This document shows, one piece after another, positions 32,881 through 43,830 of a DNA stretch of 64,000 bases. Numbering within the stretch: the stretch's first letter is position 1; each line of letters starts with the position of its first letter. The DNA is from Clarkia xantiana subsp. parviflora. Lineage: Eukaryota > Streptophyta > Magnoliopsida > Myrtales > Onagraceae. The notes under the pieces are model-generated. The model saw only the letters and a list, made by a program, of their open reading frames with translations. It searched no databases and had not been told where the DNA came from. The stretch covers positions 20,610,452-20,674,451 of the forward strand of contig JAPTYO010000002.1 in NCBI GenBank assembly GCA_036873135.1, written 5' to 3'. Made by a program: the position numbers and the translations under genes.

Positions 32881-33721
32881 TGGCATCGACAAGCATGCAA
32901 GTGCCAAGATTGACGAAGGATAACTACGATAGATGGTGTATCCAAATGAATGCCCTTTTGGGATCACTTGACGTGTGGGAGCTCGTGGAGACCGAGTTCG
33001 AAGAACCCGAAGTTATAGCGGAGATGACAAAGGAAGATAAGGATGAATTGAGGGAGCAACGGAAGAGGGAGAACAAAGCCATGTTTACAATATATCAAGG
33101 CTTGATGAAGCCACGTTCGAGTTAGTTGCTCCGGCCAATACATCATATGAAGCTTGGGGCATAATTCAAAAAGCGTTCGGCGGCGTCGAAAAGGTAAAGA
33201 AAATTCGCCTACAAGCTCTTCGTGCTCAATTTGAATCCCTCCATCAAGAAAGCTCGGAATCTATCTCCGACTATTTCACGAGGGTCATTTCAATCGCGCA
33301 TCAAATGCGAAGAAACGGAGAAAATTTAGAAGATGTTTGTGTCATAGAGAAGATATTGAGATCCCTCAATCCCAAGTTCGACCTTGTGGCCGTGGCAATT
33401 GAAGAATCCAAGGACCTGGAAGAAATGTCCGTTGAGCAACTCATGGGTTCTCTACAAGCCCATGAACAACGTCTTTCGAAGAGAGGAGAATGTACATCAT
33501 TGGAGCATGCTTTACAAGCAAAGTTGACGTTGAAGAATGACGGATCACGTGGCGGCTTCCAAAGAGGAAGATTCACAACGTGGAGAGGAAGAGGTTGCCG
33601 AACAACAACCACCAATGAAGTCGACGACAATGATGGAGAGTCAATCCAAGAAGGATATCGAGGAAGAAATTGCAGTCGCGTTCGTGGTCGCGGTCGTGGT
33701 CGCGGACGAGGTCGTGGTTGA
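32881..33721 (+). pseudogene. Copia gag
   Basis: The start is ATG 32881 (MASTSMQVPRLTKDNYDRW), typical of copia gag proteins with a DUF4219/UBN2-type fold. A 1-nt loss near 33103 moves the frame. The rest continues with [15 protein letters not shown] and [15 protein letters not shown] and ends with an Arg-Gly tract ([12 protein letters not shown]) and a TGA at 33719. The CCHC knuckle comes after this stop. Confidence 0.85.
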
Positions 33722-33754
33722 TGGAGAAACGGCAAATCGGGAGTCCAATGTTAT

Positions 33755-35557
33755 GTGTGCAAAAAATATGGCCACTATGCAGCAGAATGTTGGTATAACA
33801 CCGACTTTGAGGGAGAAAATGCAAACTTCGCGGAGAAGATTGACGATGACGGAGTTCTATTGATGGCATACAATCAAGTGGAGGAGACGGAGTCCAACAC
33901 ATGGTTCGTCGACACGAGAGCTTCCAACCATTTGTGCGGAAGAAATGAGTTTTTTGCGGAGCTCGATGAAGGACACGGTGGGCACATCACTTTTGGAGAT
34001 CTTTCCAAACATCAAATTAAAGGGAAATGTAAAGTTCTCTTTGAACTCAAGAATGGACGACAATTGTGCATCTCCAATGTCTATTTTGTTCCCGATATGA
34101 AGAACAATATTTTAAGTGTCGGACAATTGCTCGAGAAGGGATACGACGTCCGGATCAAGGAGAATACACTCACCATCCATGATAATAACAACAATGTTAT
34201 CACGGAAGTAGCCATGACGAAGAATCGGATGTTTCCGTTGGAGTTAAGGATCAATGAGAAGAATTGCTTGAAGGCGACAACCATAGACAAATCAACTCTT
34301 TGGCATTTTCGGTATGGACATCTTAATTTCAAGGCTTTGGAATTGATGGAGAAGAAAAACATGGTACGAGGTTTGCCCAATATCAATCATCCCCACGGCG
34401 TGTGCGAAACTTGTGTCATCGGAAAGCAACAAAGAAACTCGTTCAAGAAGTATCCATCGAAGAGAGCAGCTGGTCGTCTCGACTTAGTCCACTCAGATGT
34501 GTGTGGGCCGATCAAGCTCATGTCCATTGGCGGAAATAGGTATTTCTTGACCTTTACCGACGATTATAGTGGCAAGACTTGGGTTTATATGATGAAGCAG
34601 AAGAGCGAAGTCTTGACGAAGTTCAAAGAGTTCAAGAACATGGTCGAGAAGCAAAGCGGTAGTTATTTGAAGTGCTTGCGAACCGACAGAGGAGGCGAAT
34701 ATACGTCGCATGAATTTTACAGGTTTTGCAAAGAGAACGGGATCGTGCATCAGCTAACCATGCCGCAAACACCACAACAAAATGGAGTCTCCGAGAGGAA
34801 GAACCAGACGATCCTGAATTTAGCTCGGTGCATGTTGAAGGAGAGAAATGTCCCGAAAGAATTCTGGGGAGACGCTGTTGCTACTACAGTTTATTTGCTT
34901 AACAGGTTTCCTACAAAGCGGATTGGAGACATGACGCCGGAGGAAGCATGGAGAAAGCGCAAGCCAAGTGTCGAGCATCTTCGAGTCTTCGGGTGCATGG
35001 CATATGAAAAATTGCAAGGAAGCCAGAAGTGCGTCATGCTCGGATATGATGAGAATTCAAGCGGCTACAAGTTATACAATCCCGCCACAAAGAGGGTTGT
35101 GATCTCAAGAGATGTCGAATTCGACGAAGGACAAGCATGGAGCTGGGAGATGAATAATGACCAACCAAAACAGGTTATTGAAGTTGAAGAGTCGAAAAGA
35201 AAAGAAGCCCGACGTGTTGAAATTCAAGAACCAGTATCACCCCCACGCGCTGCTACTCATCAAGAAGAAGGCGACTTGAGTGAATCACCGGTGTTGAGGA
35301 CAAGGCGGATCCGAGACGTATATGATTCTGCGCAAGTCGTTGATTTGAATGATTGTGAAGAATTGTATGGTAATCTATGTCTCTCTGCAGGATGTGAAGT
35401 CAAAGAAACAATGTGGAGAAAGAAAAAGGCGACGACGCATGAAAAATTCAAGAATCGTAGAGAGCGAAGACACGGATGGAGTACAGACTGTCGAAAAAAT
35501 CAAACTCGAAATTTTTTTTTCTTTTCTAATTTGAAGTATGACCCGGTGTGGTTATGA
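33755..35557 (+). pseudogene. Copia zinc knuckle, protease and integrase without reverse transcriptase
   Basis: The 600-residue frame begins within the zinc knuckle (CYVCKKYGHYAAEC, starting at 33748). The protease motif is WFVDTRASNHLCG, where the catalytic DTG is changed to DTR. The pre-integrase region (LWHFRYGHLNFKAL) and zinc-finger residues (CETCVIGKQQR) follow. The integrase core has HSDVCGPI, LRTDRGGEYTS and PQQNGVSERKNQT, so D, D and E are kept. After RRIRDVYDSAQ and LNDCEELYGNLCLSAGCEV comes unrelated basic sequence and a stop, where reverse transcriptase would start. This fits an internal deletion removing about 1.5-2 kb. Confidence 0.9.
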
Positions 35558-35645
35558 CAAAGATAAGCACAAGACCAGACATGCTACAAGGAGAAGTCAT
35601 GAACATCGTGCAGACGACAACAGAAGAAACAAGTTTAAGGAGGGA

Positions 35646-35916
35646 TGTTAGAAATAATAATAATAATAAACTTGTTTCTAGATAGTCTAAGTTAGTTGGG
35701 GAAATATAATTAAATCTAAGTAGTTGAGAGGCATCATTAAAACTAAGTAGTTGGGAGTGTCATTAATTGAAGTGTGTGGAACTCTCCTAATGTACTTATA
35801 AATAGAGAATGTGATGAATGGAAATCAACAAGTTGAGTAGACAAACAACAAGTCTCTCATTCCTCTCCACCTCTCCCACTCTCCCACTCTCACAAACACA
35901 TATTCATACACCAACA
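35646..35916 (+). repeat. 3' LTR of the plus-strand copia element
   Basis: 271 bp with TG...CA ends, followed by the target duplication CATTT. Compared with the 5' LTR it has an additional stretch after ctaagt and one more ctcccact unit. Confidence 0.92.
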
Positions 35917-35921
35917 CATTT

Positions 35922-37226
35922 ATCTACTGATTTTTTCAAGAGAACCATTGATGGGAAGATCTAAATGAGCATCATCGTTAATCATGCCAAGTAACAACTG
36001 AAGGAGCGTGATCATAACAGATGCAGAACGGAACACATATATAGACCAATCAAATGATGAGAGAAGATTACCATGTAAATCCATGCTAGAATTCAATAAA
36101 AACTACAAAACTCAAGTTTACACTTTTAAAAATATAATATGTAAAATATACGCTTTTAATCAAGAACCGTAGAATTCAATTGTTACTATTGTTATGGTTG
36201 ATGGCTAAAAAAAATATTGTTATGGTTGTTCCCATAACAATCTGAATTTTTCCTCTAACAAATGCCGCTACTGGGATTTGAACCCTCGACTCTAATGCCA
36301 TTTGTAAGTGATTAAGATATACGTCTCAACCAATAAGTTCGAAATTGTGCACAAATGTTTTTTTATACACTTAAACTCTCTTGTATATGCTTTTAAGACA
36401 CTAAAATACCCGCCCTTAAACTGATGATTGTGAACAACATTCTACACATCAAACTTATCACTTAGCCCGCAACAAGGGTTTTGCACAACAAAATCATCCC
36501 TGGTCCGTAACACAGGCAGTAACTTCCGGACAATCTCTCGGTCCATACTAGACATTTCACTAAGTTTGTATCCATGACTTCTAACCCAGCCACCCTAGCC
36601 GTACCCATGACATCAACCGGCACAAACAAACAATTTTTTTTTTAACAGGAGGTTTCACTTCTATTCCCTTCTTCCTTTTTCTTTTTTCTATTTTAGATTT
36701 CCCTTCTTCAACGCCATTCCTGATATTCGAAATCTCGACTTTGAAACACCTTAACCAGTCATCCATAAGCTAGAACTTGTGAGTGAAAATTTTCGACATA
36801 CACTTGAACTCTCTTAGTGAACTCTCTTAGGTACTCTTATAATTACATTAACTTACCCCTCTCTTTAAGTGATGTTTGCGAATGATGAATTTTATACCCA
36901 CAAGACTAGTCACCTAGAACGTAACAGGAAATTTCACTGAACCGTCTCTCGTTCCATACCAGACTTAGTCCGTGAGTTTTATACACACCAGACTAATCCC
37001 CTGGTTCGTAAGATGCTCCATACCAGACCTCTCACGTTGTACCTATAAGTTATAACTTCAACCTGACCACCCTAAATATCAATAGGCCCATATTGGCCTA
37101 TTTTTTTTCTTTTTTTGAAAGTGAGGTTTCACTTCTTCCCTTTTTTTTAAACTTTTTTTCCTCTTAAACACCACTTGTGGGATTCGTTGAACTCTCAGCT
37201 CTAATACCACTTCAATTTATTAAAAA

Positions 37227-37276
<50 letters not shown>

Positions 37277-38075
37277 TAACCAATCAGCCCATAATCTCGA
37301 GTTCACAGTATACACTTAAACTCTGTTAAGTATTCTTTTAATTACACATTAAAATAATATTCCACTCTTTCAAGAGATAATAAGGGAAAATAGTTCTCAA
37401 AAAAGCAAAAGTGTCCTTAAGTGTACAAGGAAACTTAACCAACCCACTCCCTAATAATAATATATAAGAGATTAAAAAGGGCCAATGAAATGGCTAAATG
37501 GGACAAATGTCTAAAAACCTTCTTTACTGGAAGAAAGATATGATCAGAATCCCTAGAGCAAGCTAGACTTGAGGGATAAAATGTTGCATCTTTTCTGTTG
37601 ATCAGGAGTAACAGAGTGGCAAAAGTCATAAAACTCGATTTTCATTCATTACCAAATGCAATGCACACCACCTCTCCACTTTAATAAATTGCCCTCTCTT
37701 ATTTATGTCAACACACTATGAGAAATATTCCAACTAATCCCTTAAGTTTATAGTTTTATACCACCTGCCCTCTTGTGTATTATTATTAATTACTAATAAT
37801 GTCTTTCTTCCACCCTAGCTAGCTAGCTACATGGGTGGCTCCAAATCCAATCATAACAACGTATCCATTCCACATACATGTTGCGGTTATTAATATTACT
37901 TATTTTATTATTACCACACAAATCGATCCCGATACAAACAAATTAATCCAGAAATACGTGCTAAAGGGGAAATAAAAAGTGAAATGAAATTAAATGCGAC
38001 AACACTCACTCACTCACTAGTGAAGGAAGCTAAGGATCACATAGATATAGATATAGATATAATAATAAAAAAAGG
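35922..38075. other. Intergenic DNA with diverged SINE-like copies
   Basis: On the minus strand, gggttcaaatcccagtagcg (near 36265-36284) contains a tRNA-type B box. Similar but weaker copies, each with ctctaat and aaccaat-like parts and acacttgaactctct-like tails, occur around 36690-36840 and 37140-37350. They look like decayed tRNA-derived SINE copies. No gene is seen. Confidence 0.4.
37229..37273. repeat. (TA)n microsatellite
   Basis: A run of about 22 TA units. Shorter TA runs are at 48463-48486 and 48671-48694. Confidence 0.9.
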
Positions 38076-38310
38076 TTAACCCACTAGTACATAGATGGCG
38101 TAGATTATACCAGGAATATATCCTAACAACGTGAGCACCAAACATATCCAAAATTCTACCTGCAACCGTTCAAATTATTAATTAACATGGTATGGTATGA
38201 GAATTAATTAGTCCCGAAGAATGACTTACTCCAAGTCCGTAGCGGAGGAAGACGCCAACAGGAGGCAAGAGGATGGCCAATATGATCTCCACGAATGTCT
38301 CTGAACCCAT
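38076..38310 (-). CDS. RCI2: RCI2/PMP3-type small hydrophobic membrane protein
   Basis: Two exons: 38230-38310 (27 codons) and 38076-38159 (27 codons and TAA). They are split by a 70-nt GT-AG intron in phase 0 and give 54 residues. The protein starts MGSETFVEIILAILLPPVGV and ends GIIYAIYVLVG. It has two membrane helices (about residues 5-22 and 32-52) joined by FLRYGLGVEFWIC, the classical pattern of the RCI2/LTI6/PMP3 (UPF0057) family. Family members sit in the plasma membrane and support ion balance under cold, salt or dehydration, and many are induced by cold and ABA. An ABRE-like G-box and TATA box lie upstream. Which family member this corresponds to is not determined. Confidence 0.95.
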
Positions 38311-38463
38311 TTTTATATTTTCGATGATGATCAAGTTTCTTCTTGCTTGCTTGCTTGCTTCTAGCTAGCTTCTTGTGTTGCAGATGGATATAGTATAGAG
38401 ACGGCGGAGATTTTGAAGTTAGCTAAGCTACGGTATTTTAGAGAGAGACAGATAAGACGGTTA

Positions 38464-38470
38464 GATTTAT
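38464..38470 (-). promoter_or_regulatory. TATA box of the first RCI2 gene
   Basis: On the minus strand TATAAAT in ccgctataaatctaacc, about 155 bp upstream of the start codon. Confidence 0.6.
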
Positions 38471-38534
38471 AGCGGGGAGGAGAGGAGTGACAGCTGGAAG
38501 TGGTCCTTGCTTGCCATCTGTAGGAGCTTCTCCC

Positions 38535-38543
38535 ACACGTGGC
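38535..38543 (-). promoter_or_regulatory. ABRE/G-box-like element
   Basis: ACACGTGGC lies about 65 bp upstream of the TATA box. It matches the ABA-response element core, consistent with the known ABA and cold response of the family. Binding is not shown by sequence alone. Confidence 0.5.
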
Positions 38544-38580
38544 ACTCCCAACTTAATTGTCGCTACTCATTCATTATTGC

Positions 38581-40001
38581 TAGGCCTGGTAATTCGTGCA
38601 TGATACGATGTGCCGATACGAACACGATACAAAAAGTTATAAGTTTAGGTTAATCAATTTCATGCAGTGACGAATCCAGGATTCAGGGGTTAGTGGGTGC
38701 ACAATAAATTTTCTATAGTTAAAAATCGGTCGGATCAAATACAATTTCGGGTCGAACTAAAAAAATCGTAATAAAATTGTTAAACTACAACTATATATGT
38801 ACTCATAATGAATAAAAAAAACTTCAAACTTGATAATATCCAATACAAACATAAAGAACATAACAAAAATTATAATTATTCCTGATCAAACAAAGAAATG
38901 AAAAATAATTGGAATGAAATAAATAAAAATTAATGATATTTTTGTTTAAATGAAAAAAAGACTTGCAAAATTGTAAAAAATATTTTTCAATGATACATGA
39001 AGAGAAATGAGACATAAAAGAAAAATAATAGTTTTAAGAGAAGAATAAATGACAATTAATAAATATTAAATAAACACTTAGATCAAAACCTAGTATAATA
39101 ATATTGAGAGAAAAACAAATATTAAATACAGTAAAATAACATTAAACAATAAATATATGATTTAATTATAGTTTAAAACTGAAAATGTGACATAAGATGA
39201 AAGAGACTATACAATAAATAAATATTTTTAAAAAAATTAGATTAAAAGCAAGTATAACGTCATTGGGAAATATAAAACACATTAGAAAAATATTAAAAAG
39301 TATTTTTTTTTAATTCTAGTTTAAAACTAAAAAACAGCATAAGATGAAGAAGATTAATAATATATATAAATACATGCAATAGTGTGGATGTTGAGACTTG
39401 AACCAGGGATGGAGTAATTAATTTATGCGTGCAAAACCAACTAAACTACTGAGCATTATATGTCAATAGTTTAGTTTGTAATGTTTATATGGGGTCCTTT
39501 GCAATTTTTATACGGGGTCATTATCGTTAATTGCTAATTTTTTGCTCTAACTCGGTCGAGTTAAGCGGTGTCCCGTGACCCCGTAATATACTATGTAGAT
39601 TCGTCCCTGATTTCATGCAGTATAAAAATCGGACCGTGCCAAATAGTGTTTAAATAATCGTGTCGTGTTCGTATTTGATATTGATGATACAATCCGACAC
39701 GATAACACAATAGTTTTATGATAATGTTCTTTTTATTAAAAATAAATCTAGCATCCTCTTTTGTAATGGCATTTTATAAAGTTTTGGTTGAACTCTCCAT
39801 ATTAAATAATTTTAGTTTAAAAAATTGTTGTGCGTGAATATTTTTATTTAATTTATTATAGATTTTTCATGTCACGTGTCGTGTATTTCTCATGTCGTGT
39901 TCTTGCTGAACTAATTTGACATGCCTTTATGTTTGGCCACGTACAGGCTAATCCCCTAGAACACGACACGAACCCGCATGACCCGCACGATGACCGCTCT
40001 A
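38581..40001. mobile_element. Non-autonomous hAT element (outer), interrupted
   Basis: The ends read taggcctggtaattcgtg and, on the opposite strand, tagagcggtcatcgtgcg. They are flanked by a perfect 8-bp target duplication ATTATTGC (38573-38580 and 40002-40009). Without the inner insertion and its duplication it is about 470 bp. Tcgtgtcgtgttcgtat-type sequence in its body is common in plant non-autonomous elements of this kind. It has no transposase. Confidence 0.8.
38665..39609. mobile_element. Non-autonomous hAT element nested in the first
   Basis: 945 bp with ends cagtgacgaatcc and, on the opposite strand, cagggacgaatct, so the terminal inverted repeats are about 12 bp. The 8-bp target duplication ATTTCATG (38657-38664 and 39610-39617) is perfect. 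The interior is AT-rich with no transposase. A tRNA-like cttgaaccaggg near 39400 may be a remnant of another repeat. Confidence 0.82.
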
Positions 40002-40036
40002 ATTATTGCTTCTCAACTATTTTAGTATTATTTTTA

Positions 40037-40846
40037 GGGTTAATAGTTCTTTTGGTACTATATGCTTGGAAACTTTTGTCAATTGGTTCAATATATATAT
40101 ATATATATTTTCCTTTTATAGTACCAAATGTTTGACAGCTTTTGACTTTTGGTCCATCTGTTAGTTGACCGTTAGTTTGACCATTAAATAGTAAAGTGAC
40201 TTGCACATACCTAGCCACAAATTTTTATTTTATTTTATTTAGTCCTCAAATTTATTGTCTTAACTTTTTATTTTTACAATTTGGCCTTTAAACATTATCA
40301 TCCGCACCCTAGGGCTAAATTGACCTAGACATGGTCAGACTCATGACTAGGTCGGACTATGATTAGAGTCGACCAGGTCCGGCGACCCTAGTCATGGGTC
40401 GGACCATGACTAGGTCAATTTAGCATTGGGGTCCAATTGACCCAATTGGACTATATGACTAAATTGATCTAGCCATGGTCCGACCCATGACTAGGTCGGA
40501 ACATGGTTAGGGTCACCCACGTCCGGCGACCCTAGCCATGGTCCGACTTAGCCATGGGTTGGACCATGGCTAGGTCAATTTAGTTCTAGGGTGCGGTTGA
40601 TAATGTTTAATGACTAAATTGAAAAAAATAAAAAGTTAGGACAATAAATTTGAAGACTAAACTGAACAAAATTAATATTTGGAGCTAAGCATGTGCAAGT
40701 CCCGTGACTATTTAAAAGTCAAACAAACCGTCAACTAACGAATGGATCAAAAGCCAAAAGTTGCCAAACATGTGGTACTAAAAAAAACATGTTTGACCAA
40801 AAGTTAAAAGTTATCAAACATGTGGTACCAAAAGATCTATTAACCC
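40037..40846. mobile_element. Mutator-like foldback element
   Basis: 810 bp with long imperfect terminal inverted repeats. The left end is gggttaatagttcttttgg and the right end, reversed, is gggttaatagatcttttgg; pairing extends about 280 bp inward. Flanks ttattttta (40028-40036) and ttatcttta (40847-40855) match at 8 of 9 positions, as expected for a 9-bp Mutator-type duplication. The centre repeats ggtccgacccatgactagg in both orientations. It has no coding capacity. A single arm of the same family is at 20700-20990. Confidence 0.75.
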
Positions 40847-40855
40847 TTATCTTTA

Positions 40856-41452
40856 ATAACTTTATTTATTATGGATCTAAGGACCTTTCTACTATGCTCT
40901 TGGAGCACCATGCTTTTGCCACTATTTTTTTTTTATTTTTCTATTGCCCTAAATGTGAACACCATAGAGAAATTGATATTATTAATAGTATGATACACAT
41001 CTTGGGTGTAGTTAAAAAAATTCATACTTTTTTTATACTTTTAAAGTTTTACATATGTTACAATTAAGTCCACCATAGTATTAAAAAAAACAAAAGTATG
41101 GTGCTCCAAAAGTATGGTAGAAAACTTCTGGATCTAAAAAGTTATGATTTTGTTGTTACATGTGAACCAATTGGTGACTAAGGAAATTTAAAATGCAGAA
41201 AATACTTTACATTAGTTATTAAATTATATATATATATAGTGTTAGAAAAAAAAAAATATATGTATAATAGTGGGTCGTCAATATTTAGAGCTTTCTTTTA
41301 GAGCCATACAATAGTTTCTTCTAGCTAGATATCACATGTACACATCATTATAGGATAAGCTTCATTTGTAAGGCCTGCCTTTATATATCAATTCAAAAAT
41401 GTTATGTATTTGTTAGCATCTGGACTATGGGCCGCCGTAACTGGGAGCCTAT
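40856..41452. other. AT-rich intergenic DNA
   Basis: No gene is seen. A short TA run is at about 41227-41239. The phrase caccatgcttttgcc near 40907, with its inverted relative gtatggtgctccaaaagt near 41096, suggests another small foldback of about 210 bp. Confidence 0.4.
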
Positions 41453-43085
41453 CACTACTAGAAAAAGGCTTATTAATGACAACTTACTAGCGACAGGCAT
41501 GAATTCCTATCGCTAATAATCGGTTTAACGACGGGATGGTCACTAGTAATTTGAGTCTTTTAGCGACGGGTTTAAAAATCTCGTCGCTAGTTACACTGAT
41601 AAAAATAAATAAAAAAACGGAGCCTATAATTTGGCCAAAGGGCTTGTTGATGGGTCTTGTATGAAACTGAAGCCTAATTATAGACACAATCAATTGACCT
41701 AATGCTATCTCCCCGCATCTACTCACCTCATCTCGAAGAAATTGCTGCTCGAGAACTGGGTTGCGGCTGCTCAGGGACTGGATCACGGCTGCTTAGGAAG
41801 TGGATCGCGGCAGCTCAAGGACTGGGTCACGGTTGCTCGGGGACTAGATCACGGCTACTCAGGAACTGGATCACGGCTCCTTTCAGTAAGTATTCTGGAT
41901 CGCGGATCTGTGATGTTGATACGTTTTAAACCTTGATTTGTAACCGCAATACCTTGTTCTGTGAGGGGAGGAGAGGTGACAGCTCGGTATGTGAGGCGGG
42001 TCCATCAGCTGCTTTTCAGGGCCCTACATCCCCTTTCCTAAAGAGAGAGAGACAAGAATAGTACATGGTTGAAAGCACAATAGCTGAGGTACTTGATTCC
42101 TTTCTAGTTTCTGAAGAGAAAGGTGTGAAGTTCATGAAGGTATCTCTCTAGTCACTCTCCATTTTTTAGGTGGCATTTTGTGTGGTCAATTATTACATTA
42201 GTAGATTACTATACCATATAGTAACCAAATTCTTGAATATGCTTCATGATGACAGGTGAAACTATTATTTTTGTTTTCATCTTGACCATGATAATAGAAT
42301 GCTTACTGTTCGGGAATGCACGATCTTAAGTAAATGCAATCTCTCAACTATTATTATTACTGATGGATGTTGATTTTGTTAATATTAATATACTATACAG
42401 TTGGAGCTTCATGAACTCATTGTTCGACTCCCTAATGGTTGTCCATTGCCACCTCTCTGTTCAACTTCAAGAAGTATGTCTATTTTTACTTTCTGAATCT
42501 CATTTAAATTTTCATGTTACTGTAGGTTAAACAAAATTGTTTACAGAAAGTTGTACAAAAGCTGTTTGAGATCTGTAAAAGCGGGATTTTGGTTTTGTTG
42601 AACTACATCGGGACACGGACTAGGGTCACAAACGGCTGCATTCATCCCTCATATTGCATCCATATTCAACATACATATTGTAAATGAATGTTAATATTTT
42701 TTTAATGTCAAGATGTATTTTATTGGAATAGGATATTACTAATAAAATATTTGCTCGTATAGTTATTTTTTTGTTTAGTTAGCTTAATAGAAATTAGGAT
42801 TTTGTGGGAAATAAAAAAAAAGAGGTTTATATTAGTGACAGGTATTTTCTCGTCGCTAAAATCCCCTTAGGAGTGCCGTCGCTAGCCTGTTTAGAGACGG
42901 GTGTTTCCTTTCACTACTAAATAGCGACGGGTCTAGTATCTCGTCGCTAAAGTATTAGCAACAGGGCTTTCAGCGACGGGTCTGCAACAGGAAAATTCCC
43001 ATCGCTAATACTTTTAGCAACGGGATATTGGGCTTTTAGCGACAGGTTTTCCCGTCGCTAAAAGCATTTTTTTTTTCTGAAAGTG
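41453..43085. mobile_element. Non-autonomous CACTA-like element
   Basis: It begins CACTACTAGAAAAAGGC and ends tttttctgaaagtg. The end matches the reverse of the start at 11 of 14 positions. Both subterminal regions are filled with copies of ttagcgacggg in both orientations, typical of CACTA subterminal repeats. A 3-bp target duplication is not evident (TAT left, CGT right). Inside are a 22-bp tandem repeat and two exon-like pieces (IAEVLDSFLVSEEKG near 42080, LELHELIVRLPNG near 42400) that I do not recognise. Confidence 0.7.
41745..41876. repeat. 22-bp minisatellite, six copies
   Basis: Six consecutive 22-bp units with consensus ctgctcagggactggatcac and two closing G. The units are not multiples of three, and the open frames over the array are by-products. 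Confidence 0.9.
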
Positions 43086-43821
43086 CGTTAATTAGGTCCA
43101 TGTTTCTAAGAAATTAGGTAAGTTATATTAGGGATTTGGGGCTAGGCCTAAAGTCCCAATTGACATGGGAGGCCCAAAATTGGGCCTCCCAACCCTCATG
43201 GCCGGCGCCGACTTTAGCATAAAGAGGTGGGATTTTTAATCCCACCTCCACTCTCATAAATAGGGACATAAGGTGGTATTTTCAAGTGCTAATCAATCTC
43301 TCCCTAGTTGTGAGATTAAGATAAAATCCTCCTCCCTTTTAGAGAGCAAATCCGGCCGAAATACACACCAACGAGGTGTCAAATTGCGACGAGCAATTTA
43401 CTCCGAGCAGATCCATCCCGTGGATAATCAACACAGGCTTTGCTGTGAGGCATAATCCGCATAGGGCTTTTCTAACAGGATCCTCTGAGGAAGGTGTCTT
43501 CGAGGAGGAGAAGGAGCAGAAGTTTCTCTGTAAGCAGCTGCAGTAGAAGACACTCTTATATAAGCGGGAGCCCAAGTGTAAGGCCAACTTCAAGGGATGC
43601 GTATAGGTCTAACTCTGCATCTTCTTAATATCTTACTCTGAGAAGGGAAGGGAGAAGAGTAGATCCTTTTCTTCATGTATTTGAAAAGAGTGTGAGATGT
43701 TATGCACATTTTTCTTAGAGAAATAATCTCCTTGGCTATAACAATTTCCAAGAAGTTGAAACAATATTAAAAGCTATGTATCATTGTGTCTCATTATTAT
43801 TGTCTGGCCAAGGTCGATCTA
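43086..43821. other. Possible LTR-like fragment
   Basis: A promoter-like stretch with ctcataaataggga (43253-43266) follows cccaaaattgggcctccc and ggtgggatttttaatcccacc, a short palindrome. The layout resembles the R/U5 half of a copia-type LTR, but neither a partner LTR nor coding sequence is found. Confidence 0.3.
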
Positions 43822-43830
43822 AAAAATTAT

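Larger units (their letters stand above)
32601..35916 (+). mobile_element. Ty1/copia retrotransposon lacking reverse transcriptase and RNase H
   Basis: The element is 3,316 bp with perfect 5-bp target duplications CATTT (32596-32600 and 35917-35921). The 5' LTR is 250 bp (32601-32850) and the 3' LTR is 271 bp (35646-35916). Both start tgttagaaataataat and end acaccaaca; they differ by two indels and several substitutions. The primer site after the 5' LTR is tggtcagagc, an initiator-Met-type site missing two bases. A purine tract aaggaggga precedes the 3' LTR. Gag, zinc knuckle, protease and integrase are present, but the integrase tail runs directly to the 3' LTR, so the element depends on others for copying. 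Confidence 0.93.

Noticed and set aside
41702..41936. Open frames rich in Gly/Ser/Trp
   Set aside because: They are products of the 22-bp minisatellite in the CACTA-like element.
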